A stretch of 64,000 bases of DNA from Amphibacillus sp052055485. Lineage in GTDB: Bacteria; Bacillota; Bacilli; Bacillales; Amphibacillaceae. The stretch is taken from the NCBI RefSeq assembly GCF_052055485.1, contig NZ_CP197171.1, forward strand, positions 558,001-622,000. The letters are read 5' to 3'. This document shows positions 1-8,017 of the stretch, piece after piece. The notes below the pieces were generated by a model. It did no database searches, had not been told where the DNA came from, and saw nothing but the letters and a program-made list of their open reading frames with translations. Position numbers and translations under genes: made by a program. Positions within the stretch are counted from its first letter, which is position 1; each line of letters starts with the position of its first letter.

Positions 1-1
1 C

Positions 2-703
2 ATTTTTGATATTACCGAAATTGTTTTTTCTCCACTACAAAGTTTTGCTCAAACTTTACCTGGTTTTATCTTAGTATGTTTAATTCCAGCGATGTTTTAT
101 TCTATTGGAATTTCATCCTGGTTCTTTGGTTCAATAACAACACCTATTTTTCTAGCTGGAATAGCAGGAAATATTGCTTTAGTTGAACAAGGTTTAGCAC
201 CAACAAATATTGTAACCTCAGAAACCGTGTTTACAGCTGCTTTAATTACAATGGGAGGAATGGGAGCAACCTTAGGGCTAAATTTCCTAATGTTATTCTC
301 AAAATCTAAAAAACTAAAAGTACTAGGAAAAATCTGCATCATTCCTTCATTTTTCAATATTAATGAACCAGTAGTTTTTTCGACACCAGTTGTAATGAAT
401 CCATTACTTATGCTTCCTATGTGGATCAATGCAATTATTGGTCCAATAGTCATTTGGCTCTCTATGTCCAGTGGTTTTTTAAATATTCCAGCGCGAATGA
501 TCCAAATTGGACAAATTCCGGCACCTTTTTCAAGTGTTATGATAACTGAAGATATGCGTGCAATAATTGTCTATATTATTTTGTTTTTCATTTACTTAGC
601 AGTTTGGTATCCCTTTTTTAAAGTTTACGAAAAACAAGTACTTACAGAAGAAAAACAAGCAGGTGTTGACGATATGCCTTTGTCAAATCCTGTAACAGAA
701 TAA
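2..703 (+). CDS. celB: PTS cellobiose/oligo-beta-glucoside IIC component, 5' truncated by window edge
   Basis: C-terminal part of an EIIC permease of the lactose/cellobiose PTS family, the membrane channel that imports and phosphorylates beta-glucosides. The reading frame is open from base 2, so the start lies outside the window; the first in-frame ATG at 92 is internal. What is visible is hydrophobic, with several membrane helices and the conserved stretch around FNINEPVVFSTPVVMNP, which is typical of the substrate-binding region of EIIC. The sequence ends in a short polar tail with stop TAA at 701-703. The IIA gene follows after 21 bases and a GH1 enzyme after that, so this is a beta-glucoside PTS operon. 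The exact sugar is inferred from the family and the GH1 neighbour. Confidence 0.9.
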   Translation: MFDITEIVFSPLQSFAQTLPGFILVCLIPAMFYSIGISSWFFGSITTPIFLAGIAGNIALVEQGLAPTNIVTSETVFTAALITMGGMGATLGLNFLMLFSKSKKLKVLGKICIIPSFFNINEPVVFSTPVVMNPLLMLPMWINAIIGPIVIWLSMSSGFLNIPARMIQIGQIPAPFSSVMITEDMRAIIVYIILFFIYLAVWYPFFKVYEKQVLTEEKQAGVDDMPLSNPVTE

Positions 704-724
704 TGTGAAAATGGAGAAATATTT

Positions 725-1084
725 ATGACTAAAAAAAATGAACATATTGAGAAAAATCCATTAATAGAAGTTTCAATGAATATTATTATTCATGCAGGGA
801 ACGCTCGTTCTAAAGCAGAGAGTGCTCTTGATGCTGCTGAAAGAATGAATTTTGAGACAGCGGATACCTTACTAAAAGAAGCAAAAGAAGATTTGGTCAA
901 AGCCCATAATTCGCAAACAAAAATCATTCAAGATGAAACCAGAGGAATCTCATATCCTCATAACTTACTTTTTACTCATGCTCAAGACACCCTTATGACA
1001 ATTAAAAGTGAAGTGAATTTAACTAAACGATTATTGAATATGTATAAGTTACTCTTAACTCAAAGTGATAATGAAAAAAACTAA
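725..1084 (+). CDS. celC: PTS lactose/cellobiose IIA component
   Basis: 119-residue phosphocarrier of the lactose/cellobiose family. It takes phosphate from HPr and passes it to the matching IIB, which is not in this window. The active-site histidine should be His85 in the motif FTHAQDTLMT, which aligns with the phospho-histidine region of the LacF/CelC family. The protein is all-helical and charged, as expected, and of normal length. The start ATG follows a GGAGAAA ribosome binding site. It lies between the IIC and GH1 genes on the same strand; its stop codon at 1082-1084 runs straight into the ribosome binding site of the next gene, so the three are almost certainly co-transcribed. Confidence 0.93.
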   Translation: MTKKNEHIEKNPLIEVSMNIIIHAGNARSKAESALDAAERMNFETADTLLKEAKEDLVKAHNSQTKIIQDETRGISYPHNLLFTHAQDTLMTIKSEVNLTKRLLNMYKLLLTQSDNEKN

Positions 1085-1097
1085 GGAGGATTTCAAT

Positions 1098-2576
1098 ATG
1101 ACAAAAACAAATCGTTTTCCAGAGAATTTCAAATTTGGTGGAGCAGTAGCTGCCTGTCAAATTGAAGGAGCTTATGATATTGATGGAAGGAAACCATCTA
1201 CATCAGACATTCATGTTTATGATACAAACATAAAAAGAAATAATATTAAAAAAGAGGGTGGTGGTACATTAGATGAAATAAAAACCGCTCTTAAGGACAC
1301 TGAAAATTATTATCCTAAACGTCATGGTATTGACTTTTATCATACGTATAAAGAAGATTTAAAAATGTTAGCAGAACTTGGACTCGAAACCTTCCGAACA
1401 AGTATATCTTGGTCACGGATTTTCCCTAACGGAGATGAAGAGACACCAAACGAAGCAGGATTAGCATTTTATGATAAACTAATTGATGAAATTCTAGCTA
1501 ATGATATGGAACCAGTCATTACAATGGCACATTATGATCTTCCTATTCATCTAGTAACTGAATATGGTGGCTTTTCTAATCGTAAAACTATTGATTTCTT
1601 TACTAGATATAGTCGAGTGTTGCTAGAACGTTACGGTCATAAAGTCAATAAGTGGATTGTTTTTAATCAAGTCAATTTAGTACCAACCGTTCAATTTGGA
1701 TCACTTGGAATTTACGATAATCAAGCTGAAAACATGGAAGAATTAATGTACCAAGCAGTTCATAACCAATTCATTGCAGCAGCCAAGACAAAAGAGATTG
1801 CTACTGAATTAGGCCTTTCAACAAATATTGGAACAATGATTGCTGATTGTACTTACTATCCAGCAACTTGTAAACCAGAAGATGTTGTATGGACAATGAA
1901 AAAGAATCGCATGCAGTACTTTTATACAGATGTACAATTACGTGGGTCTTATCCACAATACGCTTTGAAGTATTTTGAAGATAAGCATTTTACTATTAAA
2001 ATGGAACAAGGAGATGAAGAACTCCTAAAAAACAATACGATGGATTTTCTAGGAATCAGTTATTATTCTTCAAAAGTTGTAGAATTCGAAAAACACACAA
2101 TGTTAGGCGACTCTGCTGGGCAAAACCCTTATCTAAAACCAACTCCTTGGGATTGGAGAGTAGATCCATTAGGATTTTATAATAGTATTTCCCAATACTG
2201 GGACAGATATGAGGTGCCCATCATGATTGCTGAAAATGGCTTTGGGGCTATTGATAAATTAGAAGATGAAACTGTACATGACAACTATCGTATCAATTAT
2301 TATAGAGATCATTTAAAAGCATTAAAAGAATGTATAGATGAAGGAGTAGAGATTATATCCTTCTTAGCATGGGGACCAATTGACATTGTAAGTTCCTCAT
2401 CAGCAGAAATGAGTAAACGATACGGTTTTATTTATGTAGATATTGATGATTTAGGGAACGGCTCTAAGAAACGATTGAAGAAAGATAGTTTTGATTGGTA
2501 TCAGAATGTTATTAAAACACATGGCGAGAGCCTGTACAGCAATAATAAAGCTGTTTCTCCTATATTTGACGCTTAG
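1098..2576 (+). CDS. GH1 family 6-phospho-beta-glucosidase-like protein with altered acid/base residue
   Basis: 492-residue TIM-barrel glycosidase of family GH1, expected to hydrolyse the phosphorylated disaccharide delivered by the upstream PTS. The start is placed at ATG 1098 behind a textbook AAGGAGG; an upstream in-frame start at 1065 would overlap the IIA gene. The catalytic nucleophile is present as Glu379 in MIAENGFGA. The usual acid/base motif N-E at the end of strand 4 reads FNQVNL here, so the position normally held by Glu is Gln191 (codon CAA at 1668-1670). Plant myrosinases carry the same exchange. Some bacterial GH1 proteins may also have it, so the activity needs care: this could be a thioglucosidase-like or ascorbate-dependent enzyme or an inactive homologue. 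Length and the rest of the fold look normal. Confidence 0.88.
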   Translation: MTKTNRFPENFKFGGAVAACQIEGAYDIDGRKPSTSDIHVYDTNIKRNNIKKEGGGTLDEIKTALKDTENYYPKRHGIDFYHTYKEDLKMLAELGLETFRTSISWSRIFPNGDEETPNEAGLAFYDKLIDEILANDMEPVITMAHYDLPIHLVTEYGGFSNRKTIDFFTRYSRVLLERYGHKVNKWIVFNQVNLVPTVQFGSLGIYDNQAENMEELMYQAVHNQFIAAAKTKEIATELGLSTNIGTMIADCTYYPATCKPEDVVWTMKKNRMQYFYTDVQLRGSYPQYALKYFEDKHFTIKMEQGDEELLKNNTMDFLGISYYSSKVVEFEKHTMLGDSAGQNPYLKPTPWDWRVDPLGFYNSISQYWDRYEVPIMIAENGFGAIDKLEDETVHDNYRINYYRDHLKALKECIDEGVEIISFLAWGPIDIVSSSSAEMSKRYGFIYVDIDDLGNGSKKRLKKDSFDWYQNVIKTHGESLYSNNKAVSPIFDA

Positions 2577-2590
2577 TGTATTATGTACTT

Positions 2591-2644
2591 ATAAAACGAA
2601 ACTTCAATCAGTGGGAGTTTTACGGACGGTTAGCTGTGATAAAT
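2591..2644 (+). repeat. Dispersed repeat family R, copy 1
   Basis: Short copy of a repeat found at least five times in this window. It starts with ATAAAACGAAACTTCAATC and ends with GTTTTACGGACGGTTAGCTG followed by TGATAAAT. Other copies lie near 13.26, 14.98-15.18, 42.45-42.59 and 59.67 kb. It is intergenic, directly after the GH1 gene. There is no coding capacity. Confidence 0.75.
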
Positions 2645-2821
2645 CATATTGTAAATTAATCTAACAATATTTATCTCTTACAGGTATTCTTATATTAGCT
2701 AGGAAACACGTAAAGAGTAGATATACAAACATATTGAATCATTTCGTAAGCTGCAAAAGCAAATTTTAGAAGAGCATTAAAAAACCCTTAGTTTTGTCCA
2801 AATTTTAAAAGTAGATCTGAA
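2645..2821. other. Intergenic, nothing recognised
   Basis: AT-rich stretch between the repeat copy behind the GH1 gene and the terminator of the opposing ATPase gene. No convincing reading frame, hairpin or promoter was seen. Confidence 0.5.
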
Positions 2822-2869
2822 AAAAGGGGCTTTTAAATTTTTTCTAAGATGAATTTAAAGGCCCTTTTA
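2822..2869 (-). terminator. Rho-independent terminator of ylmA-like gene
   Basis: Long imperfect inverted repeat with arms AAAAGGGGCTTTTAAATT and AATTTAAAGGCCCTTTTA around a short loop. Read on the minus strand it ends in a run of six T, directly downstream of the ATPase gene that stops at 2900. Confidence 0.75.
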
Positions 2870-2899
2870 TAATAAAACCCTCTCCTTGTATCCAAACAA

Positions 2900-3676
2900 C
2901 TATTTCCGCCATATTTGTGGTCGATTATTTGTCCACGTTAAATGAATATCAATTCCAAAAAAATCAGTCAAGTTCTCTTCTGTTATAAGATTTCTCGATT
3001 CACCAGAACGATAAACTTTTCCTTCCTTCAACATCAAAACTTTATCAAACAGCGGTAATATTTCATCAACATGATGAGTAACATAAAGAATTGTCGGTGC
3101 ATTAGGCATTGATTCAATTCGCTCTACCGCATCAAGCAGTTGTTCTTTTGCCAAAAAGTCTAACCCGTTTGTCGGTTCATCTAATATGAGTAGCTTGGGC
3201 TGACCCATTAGGGCTCTTGCGATCATCACTCGTTGTTTTTCGCCTTGTGATAAAGTATAGTAAGGGCGATTGGCATAATGAAAACAGCCAAGCTCCTTTA
3301 AAAGTTCTTGTGCACGTGCCCTCATTTCATCAGTCGGCGTTTCATATAAACCGATCGAAGCAAAACCACCGCTTAAAACAATTTGATAGGCACTGTCTGA
3401 ATCATAAAAACGTGCCTGAATCGTTTGCGAAACTAGACCGATATCCTGACGCAATTCTTCTCCTAAAGGATCTTTACCAAAGCGGCGACCCAATACTTCA
3501 ATTGACCCTTTAGCAGGAAAGTGATAAGCACTCAGCATATGTAATAAAGCTGTTTTCCCAGCTCCATTTAAACCCAGTAAGACCCAGTGCTCTCCTTCTT
3601 CTACCTGCCAATTTATTTGGTCTAAAATCCATTTTCCCTTGCGAATTAAACCAATATCCTTTAAATCAATGATCAT
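2900..3676 (-). CDS. ylmA: ABC transporter ATP-binding protein, YlmA/ModF-like
   Basis: 258-residue single ATPase domain. Walker A GLNGAGKT at residues 35-42, signature LSQGE at 142-146, Walker B LLILDEP at 162-168, switch histidine in YVTHH. It resembles B. subtilis YlmA, a stand-alone ATPase of unknown substrate and a relative of the molybdate-type ModF ATPases. No permease gene is adjacent, so it either works with a distant membrane partner or has a non-transport role. The start ATG is preceded on the minus strand by GGAGGGGATAAG. It forms a one-gene unit with its own terminator. Family assignment is firm, function unknown. Confidence 0.88.
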   Translation of the reverse strand: MIIDLKDIGLIRKGKWILDQINWQVEEGEHWVLLGLNGAGKTALLHMLSAYHFPAKGSIEVLGRRFGKDPLGEELRQDIGLVSQTIQARFYDSDSAYQIVLSGGFASIGLYETPTDEMRARAQELLKELGCFHYANRPYYTLSQGEKQRVMIARALMGQPKLLILDEPTNGLDFLAKEQLLDAVERIESMPNAPTILYVTHHVDEILPLFDKVLMLKEGKVYRSGESRNLITEENLTDFFGIDIHLTWTNNRPQIWRK

Positions 3677-3959
3677 CTTATCCCCTCCAAGTTTCTATTC
3701 CTATTATCACTCAAATTTCAGAAAAATTCGAGTATTTTGCTATCTTAAATAAAATTCTCAGCATTTTTTTAGCAATCAAGAGGATCTCACATTATTTCAG
3801 TGATATTTTAACTATACGAGTTACTGAATTAAATCAGCTAGTTTTATCCTAATATACTCTTCTTTATCCACTTTTATCTCATTTGAGCTTATTTCCAATT
3901 CGTCATATGATTATAAACATACTATTTTAATATCTTTGTTTAGAAAGGGGTCGATCAAC

Positions 3960-4469
3960 ATCGATAAGGACATTCGCTTTTCCCGTCCAGATCAGGCGGA
4001 CGGTGAGAGGATGTGGCGACTTGTTAATCAAACAACTCTTGACAACAATTCAGTCTATCAATACATCATGATGACACATTATTTCGTCGATACGTGTGTC
4101 GTAGCTAAGCTTGATCAAGAACTCGTTGGCTTTATTACAGGCTTTATTTCACCCCAAAAACCGGATACTGTTTTTGTCTGGCAAATTGGGGTTGATCCGC
4201 AGCATAGCGGGAAAGGGATCGGATCACGTTTATTAGAACAACTTTTCGATCAAGTTAGAGCAAAAGGAATTAAGTATATAGAGGCTACGATTACACCTCA
4301 CAATAAGGCATCTCAAGCCTTGTTTGAAAGTTTCGCCAATCAACATGAAACAAGTTGCGATGTGCAATCCTTTTTTTCCAAAGACTTATTTCCAGATCAT
4401 GGTCAGTATGAAAAAGAATTAAAGTTCATAGTTGGGCCATTAAATGAAATTAAAAAGCAAAAAGCATAG
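3960..4469 (+). CDS. ectA: L-2,4-diaminobutyrate N-gamma-acetyltransferase (EctA)
   Basis: First gene of the ectoine operon: it acetylates diaminobutyrate at the gamma nitrogen. GNAT fold with the acetyl-CoA motif QHSGKGIGSRLL; the N-terminal part (FSRPDQADGERMWRLV and DTCVVA) matches the EctA family. The start is unresolved. A strong ribosome binding site AGAAAGGGG lies at 3942-3950, but the only in-frame codons at proper spacing behind it are ATC (3954 and 3960). The nearest conventional in-frame start upstream is TTG at 3936, which lies before the ribosome binding site and has none of its own. I place the start at ATC 3960 as the best-spaced choice (169 residues) and give TTG 3936 as the alternative. 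ectB follows after 12 bases. The 283 bases upstream are AT-rich, with no promoter I would defend. Confidence 0.85.
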   Translation: MDKDIRFSRPDQADGERMWRLVNQTTLDNNSVYQYIMMTHYFVDTCVVAKLDQELVGFITGFISPQKPDTVFVWQIGVDPQHSGKGIGSRLLEQLFDQVRAKGIKYIEATITPHNKASQALFESFANQHETSCDVQSFFSKDLFPDHGQYEKELKFIVGPLNEIKKQKA

Positions 4470-4481
4470 GAGGATTTATAA

Positions 4482-5756
4482 TTGTCTGAAGATATGAAAA
4501 TATTCGAAAATTTAGAGTCCGAAGTGAGGAGTTATGTTAGAAACTTTCCAACCATTTTTACTAAAACCAAAGGATATAAAATGTGGGATAAGGAAGGAAA
4601 TGAATATATTGATTTTTTCTCAGGGGCAGGTGCCTTAAATTATGGTCATAATAACGAGAAAATGAAGCTTGCTTTAGTCGATTATATAATGAATGATGGA
4701 ATCACTCATTCACTGGATATGGCTTCTACAGCTAAAGCCAAGTTTCTAACGACATTTAATGAAGTGATTCTTGAACCAAGAAACATGGACTATAAGATGA
4801 TGTTCCCTGGACCTACCGGAACAAATACAGTTGAAAGTGCCTTGAAATTAGCTCGTAAAGTCACTGGACGTACCGATATCATTAGCTTTACCAATGGATT
4901 TCACGGTATGACCATCGGCTCACTTTCTATTACTGGAAACGCGATGAAACGTAAAGGGGCTGGCATCCCGCTTCAAAATGTGGTCACTATGCCTTTTGAC
5001 AATTACATTGATGAACAAAGTTCGGTGGATTATATCGAACGTTTCTTAGAGGATAACGGGAGTGGCGTCGAAATTCCAGCAGCAATGATTTTTGAAACGG
5101 TTCAAGGAGAAGGTGGTATTAATGCGGCTAGCTTTGAATGGATGAAAAAAATTGAAGCATTATGCAAACGTTGGGGCATCCTCCTCATTGTTGATGAAGT
5201 TCAGGCTGGAGTTGGACGTACAGGGACATTTTTTAGCTTCGAACCAGCTGGTATCAAACCTGATATCATTTGCTTATCCAAATCATTAAGCGGCTATGGT
5301 TTGCCTTTTGCTGTGACTTTAATTCAGCCAGATATCGATAAGTTCGCACCAGGTGAACACAATGGAACATTCCGTGGTAATAATCATGCCTTGGTGACAG
5401 CCACCGTTGCGCTTGATTATTGGAAGGATGACCAACTCGAACAAAATATTAAAGCAAAATCAGCTAAAACACATGCTTTCCTTCATGATCTAATCGAGAA
5501 ATATCCAGAGCTTCAAGGCGAGGTACGTGGTCGTGGCTTAATGGTTGGAGTAGCTTGTGGTATTGAAGGGTTAGCAAGTAAAATTGCTGCTCAAACCTTT
5601 GAATATGGACTAATCATGGAAACCGCTGGTCCAAATGATGAAGTGTTTAAACTATTCCCTGCACTAACCATTGATAATGAAGGTTTAGAAACGGGACTAG
5701 CCATTATAGAAAAAAGTGTCGAGCATGTACTAGCGCAAGAAACACAATTAGTATAG
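4482..5756 (+). CDS. ectB: Diaminobutyrate--2-oxoglutarate transaminase (EctB)
   Basis: 424-residue class III PLP aminotransferase that makes L-2,4-diaminobutyrate from aspartate semialdehyde, the entry step of ectoine synthesis. PLP lysine is Lys267 in LSKSLSGYG, with the cofactor aspartate in VDEVQAG (Asp238) and the phosphate-binding PGPTGTN near 110-115. Length matches the family. The start is TTG at 4482, supported by AGGAGG eight bases upstream; the next in-frame ATG (4494) would be about 20 bases away. It lies 12 bases after ectA and 15 before ectC, so the three genes form one operon. Confidence 0.96.
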   Translation: MSEDMKIFENLESEVRSYVRNFPTIFTKTKGYKMWDKEGNEYIDFFSGAGALNYGHNNEKMKLALVDYIMNDGITHSLDMASTAKAKFLTTFNEVILEPRNMDYKMMFPGPTGTNTVESALKLARKVTGRTDIISFTNGFHGMTIGSLSITGNAMKRKGAGIPLQNVVTMPFDNYIDEQSSVDYIERFLEDNGSGVEIPAAMIFETVQGEGGINAASFEWMKKIEALCKRWGILLIVDEVQAGVGRTGTFFSFEPAGIKPDIICLSKSLSGYGLPFAVTLIQPDIDKFAPGEHNGTFRGNNHALVTATVALDYWKDDQLEQNIKAKSAKTHAFLHDLIEKYPELQGEVRGRGLMVGVACGIEGLASKIAAQTFEYGLIMETAGPNDEVFKLFPALTIDNEGLETGLAIIEKSVEHVLAQETQLV

Positions 5757-5771
5757 GGGGATTTTTGTCAA

Positions 5772-6161
5772 ATGAAAGTTGTATCTTTAGAAGATGTATT
5801 AGGAACCGAACATGAGGTTGATGGTGAAAATTGGATCAGCCGTCGACTCATCACAAAAAAAGATAATATGGGCTATTCTGTTAATGACACGATCATTAAA
5901 GCAGGTACAGAGACCCATATTTGGTATCAGAATCATCTTGAATCTGTTTATTGTATCAAGGGTGAAGGTGAAGTTGTGACATTAAGTGACAATAAGGCTT
6001 GGCCAATTAAAGCAAATCAGTTATACGCACTCGATAAAAATGATGAGCACTTACTTCGAGCAAAAACGGAGATGCGGATGGTATGTGTGTTCAACCCACC
6101 TTTATCAGGAAGGGAAATTCATGATGAAAACGGTGTTTATCCTGTTGATGACAGTGAATAA
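5772..6161 (+). CDS. ectC: L-ectoine synthase (EctC)
   Basis: 129-residue cupin that cyclises N-gamma-acetyldiaminobutyrate to ectoine, the last step of the pathway. The three iron ligands known for the family are at the expected positions: Glu57 (HLESVY), Tyr85 (QLYALD) and His93 (DEHLL). The ATG is preceded by a G-rich GGGGGA site. No ectoine hydroxylase (ectD) follows, so ectoine rather than hydroxyectoine is the expected product of this locus. A terminator follows directly, closing the ectABC operon. The operon implies osmoadaptation by solute synthesis. Confidence 0.97.
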   Translation: MKVVSLEDVLGTEHEVDGENWISRRLITKKDNMGYSVNDTIIKAGTETHIWYQNHLESVYCIKGEGEVVTLSDNKAWPIKANQLYALDKNDEHLLRAKTEMRMVCVFNPPLSGREIHDENGVYPVDDSE

Positions 6162-6169
6162 CAAATGAT

Positions 6170-6205
6170 AGATCGTCTCTTATGAGGCGGTCTTTATTTT
6201 CTTTG
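6170..6205 (+). terminator. Terminator of ectABC
   Basis: Hairpin AGATCGTCTC - TTAT - GAGGCGGTCT (with G-T and mismatch positions) followed by TTATTTTCTTTG, just behind the ectC stop codon. Confidence 0.8.
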
Positions 6206-6289
6206 CTTAGATTTGATATACTAGGATAAGCAATTCGTTAATAACGGAGAAATAATCAATTAATCCGTACTCAAGAGGTGAATCATTTT

Positions 6290-6730
6290 ATGGGAAAAAA
6301 TATTGATGATTACTTAAATGAAGGAATCCATGGAACAAGACAAACGAACCCAGATGAACGTCGTAAATTTTTAGGTAGTTTAAGGGAGCGAGCCGCTTTC
6401 GTGTTAACTAGCGAACAGATCACAAATAAAATAGGTCTTAATGATCTTAATCAAAAGCTAGCTGAACATCCCGATGCTCAACTTTTATTAAATGGTCTTG
6501 TCCCATTCGAAAAACTCAATCCATATCGTCATCTTGCGATCAAGCATGATATTTCTTATACCATTATTGATGAAAAAAATAACACATCTGCCTATGGATT
6601 AGTACTTTGTTATGATCATGCCGTCGATATTGAAGAAATCCATTTTAAAGAAAAGCAACCTGATGATGACGATAACCAACAAGAAGAACAGAAACCGTCA
6701 TTCTGGAAAAAACTCTTCGGTTTTGATTAA
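6290..6730 (+). CDS. yueI: YueI family (DUF1694) protein
   Basis: 146-residue cytoplasmic protein of the YueI family. Family traits: N-terminal helix with YLNEGIHGTRQTNPDERRKF and a central LGSLRERAAFVLT segment. The C-terminus is acidic (run of Asp/Glu/Gln) and ends in SFWKKLFGFD. The start is ATG 6290, nine bases after AGAGGTG; the in-frame GTG at 6278 is inside that ribosome binding site. The biochemical role is not known. It is a monocistronic gene with its own terminator. Confidence 0.88.
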   Translation: MGKNIDDYLNEGIHGTRQTNPDERRKFLGSLRERAAFVLTSEQITNKIGLNDLNQKLAEHPDAQLLLNGLVPFEKLNPYRHLAIKHDISYTIIDEKNNTSAYGLVLCYDHAVDIEEIHFKEKQPDDDDNQQEEQKPSFWKKLFGFD

Positions 6731-6808
6731 AATCTATGTTCAAAATAACTTGGTAAACAACACTTTCTATCAAAACAGTGATCATCCATCTTATTGAGTT
6801 TACTCGAA

Positions 6809-6852
6809 GCTGTTGCATCATAATGAGTCAATGGTGCAACAGCCTTTTCTTT
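6809..6852 (+). terminator. Terminator of yueI (GCTGTTGCA family)
   Basis: Stem GCTGTTGCATC / GGTGCAACAGC with a 13-base loop, followed by CTTTTCTTT. The same stem sequence recurs at 17857, 25721 and 41886. Confidence 0.85.
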
Positions 6853-6912
6853 ATGAGTATAAACGCTAACTTACGAAAACCCATTTTTATTTTGATCTTT
6901 ACGTAAAATACC

Positions 6913-7155
6913 GGATAGAAGACCTCTATCCGACGTTTGAGCTTGCGATTTCGTTTGAAATGATTGATAGAAGGCCTCTATCCAACGTTTGGGCTCGCGA
7001 TTTCGTTTGAAATGATTGATAGAAGGCCTCTATCCAACGTTTGGGCTTGCAATTTCGTTTGAAATGATTGATAGAAGACCCCTATCCGACTTTTTGACTT
7101 GCGATTTTGTTTGAAATGTTTGATAGAAGTCCTCTATCCGATATTTTGAATATCC
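6913..7155. repeat. 52-bp tandem repeat array 1
   Basis: Five consecutive units start at 6914, 6966, 7018, 7070 and 7122, exactly 52 bases apart (the last is partial). Each unit opens with a small palindrome such as GATAGAAGGCCTCTATC and continues with a conserved CGTTTGGGCTTGCGATTTCG-like part. A related array with the same period lies at 17975-18195. No open frame runs through it. Confidence 0.9.
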
Positions 7156-7165
7156 AAATAAAACG

Positions 7166-7206
7166 AACCTTCAATCAAGGACAGTTACATTTCCTGATTG
7201 AAGGTT
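7166..7206 (-). terminator. Terminator of the TrpXYZ-class ABC operon
   Basis: Perfect 12-bp stem AACCTTCAATCA / TGATTGAAGGTT with a 17-base loop; on the minus strand it is followed by CGTTTTATTT. It lies 16 bases after the ATPase stop codon. Confidence 0.85.
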
Positions 7207-7221
7207 TTACCAATTATTACT

Positions 7222-8016
7222 TTAACCTAATACAGCACGGTCGTTATTCAGTTTTTCGCCTCGAATACGCTGAAATTCATAAAGTAATTTCTCTATCGTT
7301 AAAGCTTTCTTTTCAGAACCAGAAATGTCCAAAATAATTTGTCCTTTATCCATCATGATCAAACGATTACCTAAATCCAAAGCTTGCTGCATATTATGGG
7401 TAACCATTAATGTTGTTAATTCTGTTTTCTTGACAACATCTTTTGTTAATTGAGTAATCAATTCCGCACGTGCAGGGTCAAGTGCAGCCGTATGCTCATC
7501 TAAAAGTAAAATATCTGGATCGGTAAAGGTTGCCATTAATAGTGATAAGGCTTGACGTTCGCCACCAGATAATAATCCTACCTTTGCATTCAAGCGATTT
7601 TCTAAACCTAAATTTAGTGTCTGAAGAGCTGTTTTAAAAAATTCACGCCGTTTCTTATTAACTCCAAGTCTCAGGGTCCGCTTTTTTTGTCGTGAATAAG
7701 CTATAGCTAGATTTTCTTCGATTGTCATTGAGGGAGAGGTTCCCGCCATCGGATCTTGGAAAACGCGTCCGATATATTGAGAGCGTTTATATTCTGGAAG
7801 TGTTGTTACTTTTTTATCATTAATTTCAACCTGACCAACATCGGGAAAGAGAGCGCCCGAAATAATATTCATGAGTGTAGATTTTCCTGCCCCATTACTA
7901 CCAATAATGGTAACAAAATCACCTTTGGCTAACGTTAAATGAATTTCTTCCAGCACTTTCTTTTCATCTGAAGTGGCTTCATTGAAGGTTAGTGAAATAT
8001 TGTTAAGTTCTAGCAT
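7222..8016 (-). CDS. ABC importer ATP-binding protein (TrpZ class)
   Basis: 264-residue ATPase of the importer encoded with the next two genes. Walker A GSNGAGKST, signature LLSGGERQAL, Walker B DILLLDEHTAALDP (His follows Glu where Pro is usual, as in this subfamily) and a switch histidine in MVTHN. The start is ATG 8016, seven bases after GGGAGAGG; the permease stop codon is separated from it by one base, so the two are translationally coupled. In this transporter class the ATPase pairs with one branched-chain-type permease and an ABC_sub_bind lipoprotein. The substrate may be an aromatic amino acid, but this cannot be read from the sequence. Confidence 0.88.
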   Translation of the reverse strand: MLELNNISLTFNEATSDEKKVLEEIHLTLAKGDFVTIIGSNGAGKSTLMNIISGALFPDVGQVEINDKKVTTLPEYKRSQYIGRVFQDPMAGTSPSMTIEENLAIAYSRQKKRTLRLGVNKKRREFFKTALQTLNLGLENRLNAKVGLLSGGERQALSLLMATFTDPDILLLDEHTAALDPARAELITQLTKDVVKKTELTTLMVTHNMQQALDLGNRLIMMDKGQIILDISGSEKKALTIEKLLYEFQRIRGEKLNNDRAVLG

Positions 8017-8017
8017 A

